A stretch of DNA of 64,000 nucleotides. Source: Lateolabrax maculatus. Taxonomy: Eukaryota > Chordata > Actinopteri > Acropomatiformes > Lateolabracidae. The notes under the pieces were generated by a model. It did not search any database, had not been told where the DNA came from, and worked only from the letters and a program-made list of their open reading frames with translations. How positions within the stretch are numbered: the stretch's first letter is position 1; the number at the start of each line of letters is the position of its first letter. Shown one piece after another: positions 59,961 through 64,000 of the stretch. The DNA lies in assembly GCA_031216445.1 (NCBI GenBank), contig CM062218.1:15484501-15548500 (forward strand), read 5' to 3'. The position numbers and the translations under genes were made by a program.

Positions 59961-61639
59961 ATGCTATCTCTGACAGCTTGAAGGAGTAACAGCAGCTTAC
60001 AACAAAGGGGCAGGGCTTAGCAAAGTCTGAATTGCTGCTCCTACAATTTTATGGTTGTGGCAACAAAAACATGCAGTGATCTGTGCCTCCATCCTCTTGC
60101 ATGTTGAGTGAATGCTTGGTATATATTCTATAGGTCACACTTGTTATGCTAAAGGGTCTTGTTGCCAGGATAAATGAAGATTAAAGGAAGGAAGTACTTT
60201 TAAATATGATTAAATACATATTACCAGCAAGAGTGCAGTCAGAGTTAATACCACAGTGTATATTCTCAATTCTCATTTAATTCAGTAGAGGTGAATTAAT
60301 AGTAGTTGTAAAATGTATTAAAACATCAAAAGTAAAAGTTTTCATTTTGAAGATTATTACTGTTGAATTTGGCCATGATGTAAAACCTTTTTTCTGTGGT
60401 CCAATATGCTTTGTATCATTTAGCTGAAGTAAGGTTGTTTTCAGTGTTTCTGAAAGGTTTACATTGATGGGGATTCAAGATCTGACACTGGCGAGAGGAG
60501 ATGGAGAAGTATTTTGGAATAGCAGCACATTTCTTAATATACTTTACAAATGTACTTGTGTGTCGCAGTTGTGTATTTTACATGTAATCTACCATTTCTA
60601 ACGGTGTTCAAATGTATGCTAAATCTGCGTGGTGGAAGATAAACAGGCCTCCTGGCGCGGCTGAGGATGGTAAAACTCTCAAACTCAAGCAACAAACAGA
60701 CTTATCTATATCCTGGCAAGACGTAAGTACAGATTGATCTGGATACTGCAATTCATGTGTGTGTGTTGTGTGTGTTAAGCATTTCTTACATTAGGGCATG
60801 GACGAGCCCTGTGAGCGTACCTTTTTAACTTTTAACCAGCACCAGACTGAGGTGCCGCTGATAACAGGAATGCACGTACTAAAAAGCCACCTCAAGTAAC
60901 TGAACTCCTGCCTTTAGCATTCAGACGACATTATCTGTGTCGCGTGCATGTTTACGGGCAAGCGATACGCAGACTCTGCATGCAGTTTGCTATGTGCTCT
61001 AGTGAAGGGGTGCACTTGATCAGTTTGTCAAACAGCCAGAACAGGCAGCACTCATTTTCAGGATGTGGTAGGCGACTAGGGGGGCCTGCTTTAATTGTTT
61101 GATAAATTGATGAGATGATGATAAGTGCACCGCTTCACCAGAGCACATTGAGAACTGATCAGACTGTGTGTATCCAAGAGCCTTTCAAACGCACTAAATT
61201 TAATATCTGACAGACTTTTCTTGTAGACTAGTCATGGAAAATGAGAACTTTGCTAGTTTTCAAGCAGGCAAAAAGTTGTAACATGACATGTTTGAGTTAA
61301 TTTGCCTTACTTGACATTGCACGTCCTGCATTTTGACTATTGCAGTGCCGATGCTGAAACGATATACTGTGCAGCCCTACTCAGAGTTGTACTGGAGTAT
61401 AGCTTAGTACTTGAGTGAATATATTGTACTTTCCAGCTATGCACAGTGCTTAGTACATCAATTTTAAAGTGGTGTAGTACTTGGTGCCATGTAACATGTC
61501 ATATTACTTGCGTCTACCTCAAAACACACAGGTTGTACACTCCTCTGTATTATATTATCTCACCTCACTGAGCTTGAAGTAGTGGCAGTATTTGCAAGTG
61601 GAAAAGCTTAACGTTTTAGTTGCCATCATGTAATGTGTG
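59961..61639. other. No gene seen
   Basis: Ordinary sequence. GCAGCCCTA near 61372 may be a lone MITE terminus. Confidence 0.5.
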
Positions 61640-62210
61640 TACTAGGGATGCTTAGATTAACTGATTTGCATTAGTGCAACGGCATGAAAGTTCTTGATGC
61701 AATTGCCCAGATTAAAAAAAGTGTGCACTGGATACAGTTTGGGATGAACTCGCAATGCATCGAAAGACCTGTTTGTGAAAGGAGGACTAGTTTAAGGTCC
61801 AGGTTGTGTTATCTTTTATCAGAGACTTTGCTTTTGCACTACAAAGGACTTGTTGAGAGGCCTGTTTGTGAAAGGGCCAAGTATTTTTAGAGGACAAAAA
61901 AGAAACAGCATGAATGAGATGCTTACTTAGTTGCAGTACTAGAGAAGCAAATATGTAAAGTAAAAATGCCACTTTTTTGGTTAATTTGTGATTTGCTATT
62001 TGCTGAAGAAGAACCAAAGAAAAACAATCAAACTCTCTGTACCACGTTGAATTGCATAACATCATATTATTTTGCATGGTATCGCAATGAATCGCATCGT
62101 GTTAAATCAAATAGGAGTGAATCTTATCATATCGCATTGGTATTTTCTTCATATCTTAATGTATCGGATCGTTGGCAATGCATCAAGATGCTTATTGCCA
62201 CTTTGAGAAA
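61640..62210. repeat. Possible hAT-like repeat with ATCGCAATG motifs
   Basis: GCAACGGCATG, CGCAATGCATCGAAAG, ATCGCAATGAATCGCATCG, TATCATATCGCATTGG and ATGTATCGGATCG are reminiscent of a teleost repeat rich in ATCG motifs. A 17-bp direct repeat (GRCCTGTTTGTGAAAGG) lies inside at 61766 and 61859. Confidence 0.4.
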
Positions 62211-63129
62211 TGTGCGCATATGTACAACTGCAATGCATGTCACCCAGAACAGTTCCATCATGCTTTCTTTTTAAAGCGAACATGTTAAATTTCTCTGTTG
62301 CCCAAAAAGTACTGTAATGTTACAAAACATTTTACAGATGTAGTGTGGCACACCAAGCAGTGCTTGTCGCATTGCCACCTCAAAAAAAGTCTGACTCATG
62401 GTGCAGACTGACGTAAGGGAGGGTTATTAGTTTGTGATGGCAGGATCAAACTTTTATTTTTTTCCTTTTCCATCAGACAACAATCTATCAGCCAGCCAGG
62501 AAGTATTCCTTTCTGAGCCAAAAAGTTCCTCTTTTTTTCTCCACTGTCATGACACAGTAATCCGATGTGATCTGTATGAATGTGCATATGTGTGTGCCTG
62601 CGTGTATAAGCTTGGGCTCTCTTCTCCCACTGCATCAAAACTAAACCCCAAACATGTCTCTTGGTGTGAGTCGTTTTTCTACAGTATTTCCGTGTGATCT
62701 CATTAGACCAGAACAACAACGTGCTGCCAGGACAAAAGAACAAAGTGCAACAGAGGTGAACAACAACAGCAACAACACCAGTTCCCAGCCACAGCATTGT
62801 CACCTCCTATGGGCACGTTCTAAAGGTTGAGAATGATGAAAAGCAAAGTAACACCCCCGGGCCAGCCTCTGAACACTGCCTAGAGGCTACCACAGTACTG
62901 CACTCTCAGCAAGTCAACTCGAGTACAGAACACTGCGGCCAACCTACCTTAAAGTAAGGAGAGGGTTTAAAGAGTTTTACTGCAAAGTGAGATCCGCAGC
63001 AAGGAAATACAGTGACATTGATTTCTATAAAAGAATGAATTGAACAATACTTCAAATAAAGTATGCGGTTACATTTAAGAACACAAGGAATTGTATTACA
63101 CAGACTGTGGTCCCATTTATAGGCTGTAA
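62211..63129. other. No gene seen
   Basis: The 135-codon minus-strand ORF (62396-62803) lacks a known domain. No repeat terminus recognised. Confidence 0.5.
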
Positions 63130-63280
63130 TGTTCCCAACCCGGGGGTCGGGACCCCCCAAAGGGCTGGCAACATGAATCTAACTCTCTCTTCTCTCCTCT
63201 GTAAAATCGATGCAAACCAATTTGGAAATGATGTTAGATCATTAATAACTGATGCATGCTAATAAATTCTAGTAATTTAC
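63130..63280 (+). repeat. hAT-like terminus, TGTTCCCAACC type
   Basis: TGTTCCCAACCCGGGGGTCG, then GGACCCCCCAAAGGGC, matches the complement of the right end of the 49-kb element (GTTCCCAACATCGGGGTCAG). GGGGGTC/GACCCCC can pair as a small hairpin. Only one end is visible. Confidence 0.5.
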
Positions 63281-64000
63281 TAATGTTCATAGATCTAAAA
63301 CATACAGATTATATAAAAGCTGTCACAACTGCACATTCAATGAAATATTAAAGATTTCCAACACTTCACGCTGTCAGGAATGTAAATGAGAGTTACCAAT
63401 CTTTTGGCATATGATATACCCAAAAATATCTGCAGCTTTAACTCTTTCTCTCTTCTAGCCTTGTATCTTTCCCTCTCTCTGCCTGTACTCTGCCAGGATT
63501 GTGATGTTTTTTGCTCTGATGAAGGCTTTGGTTGCAGCGGCGACAGAGTAATTAAAGGGATTGATTGCAGTGCAGGGAGACGCATTGCAATGTGTGTACA
63601 ATACACACTCACTGACTCACACGCACGCACAGTTTTTCAGGAGATACATCACTTCCACTCTATTTCCCAGACATTTGAAATTACAGTGCTAAATGTACTG
63701 ACTCAATCCAACATAAATCCCATATGCAATGAAAAACATGAATTAACAACAGGTGATAGAATAACACATTGTCAGGGTGGTAAGTTTATATGACGAGGCT
63801 TCTAAAATTGCAGGATGAGAGTGTTGTTTTTCTACAGTATGTTGTGTACTTAATCACACTACTGTGTATATAGTAGTAATATTGCTACAAAATAGACACA
63901 AAATGTTTTCCATGGCCAAACTTTGTTTTCAAAAAGGATACACAATCTAGACATTAAGGGAGGCACTTCCAAAGTTGCCTTTAAATAGGGGGTATTACTG
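63281..64000. other. No gene; possible conserved noncoding patch
   Basis: 63500-63600 (GCTCTGATGAAGGCTTTGG, GAGTAATTAAAGGGATTGA) is repeat-free and more balanced in composition. ORFs here lack domains. Nothing else recognised to the window end. Confidence 0.35.

Noticed and set aside
1..64000. CRISPR arrays, operons, phage or bacterial mobile systems
   Set aside because: No regularly spaced repeats with unique spacers and no prokaryotic gene organisation. The split PRL gene and fish repeats establish a vertebrate nuclear origin.

Overview
This window is vertebrate nuclear DNA, almost certainly from a teleost and probably a percomorph fish. It is AT-rich, its one certain gene is split by GT-AG introns, and it is filled with interspersed repeats that I recognise from teleost genomes (hAT-like MITEs, an L2-type LINE tail, ZBED-like hAT transposase fossils). 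There is no bacterial gene organisation, and nearly all ORFs over 60 codons are chance frames.

Region 1 (1-4,870) is the 3' half of a PTP4A/PRL phosphatase gene on the + strand. Three coding exons (77-207, 2747-2821, 3484-3595) join in phase and end in the prenylation motif CCVQ, which identifies ptp4a2. The 5' exons lie left of the window. A 3'UTR of about 1.27 kb carries a long CA microsatellite and ends at tandem AATAAA signals followed by a U-rich tract.

Region 2 (4,870-7,150) is the intergenic spacer, with a perfect 37-bp AT-rich palindrome. Region 3 (7,150-7,940) is locally CpG-rich, with an ETS site beside a YY1-like site, and two good splice donors. It looks like the promoter and first exon(s) of an unidentified + strand gene.

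Region 4 (7,941-64,000) shows no further convincing coding exon. It is either a very long first intron of the Region 3 gene or a gene desert. It holds many decayed transposable elements: several MITE families with visible terminal inverted repeats; hAT transposase fragments at about 13.0-13.2 kb and 15.85-16.0 kb; a LINE reverse-transcriptase fragment inside a longer repeat unit present twice (16.0-16.8 kb and 54.0-54.5 kb); an L2 LINE tail at 37.1 kb; and a probable solo LTR at 45.3-45.9 kb. A few non-repetitive, transcription-factor-site-rich stretches (20.5-21.5, 31.8-33.1, 58.2 and 63.5 kb) may be conserved noncoding elements. No previously undescribed system is evident. The composite LINE-bearing repeat and the orphan promoter are the most useful leads. 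Identities quoted are counts by eye, and family names come from recognition, not database searches.
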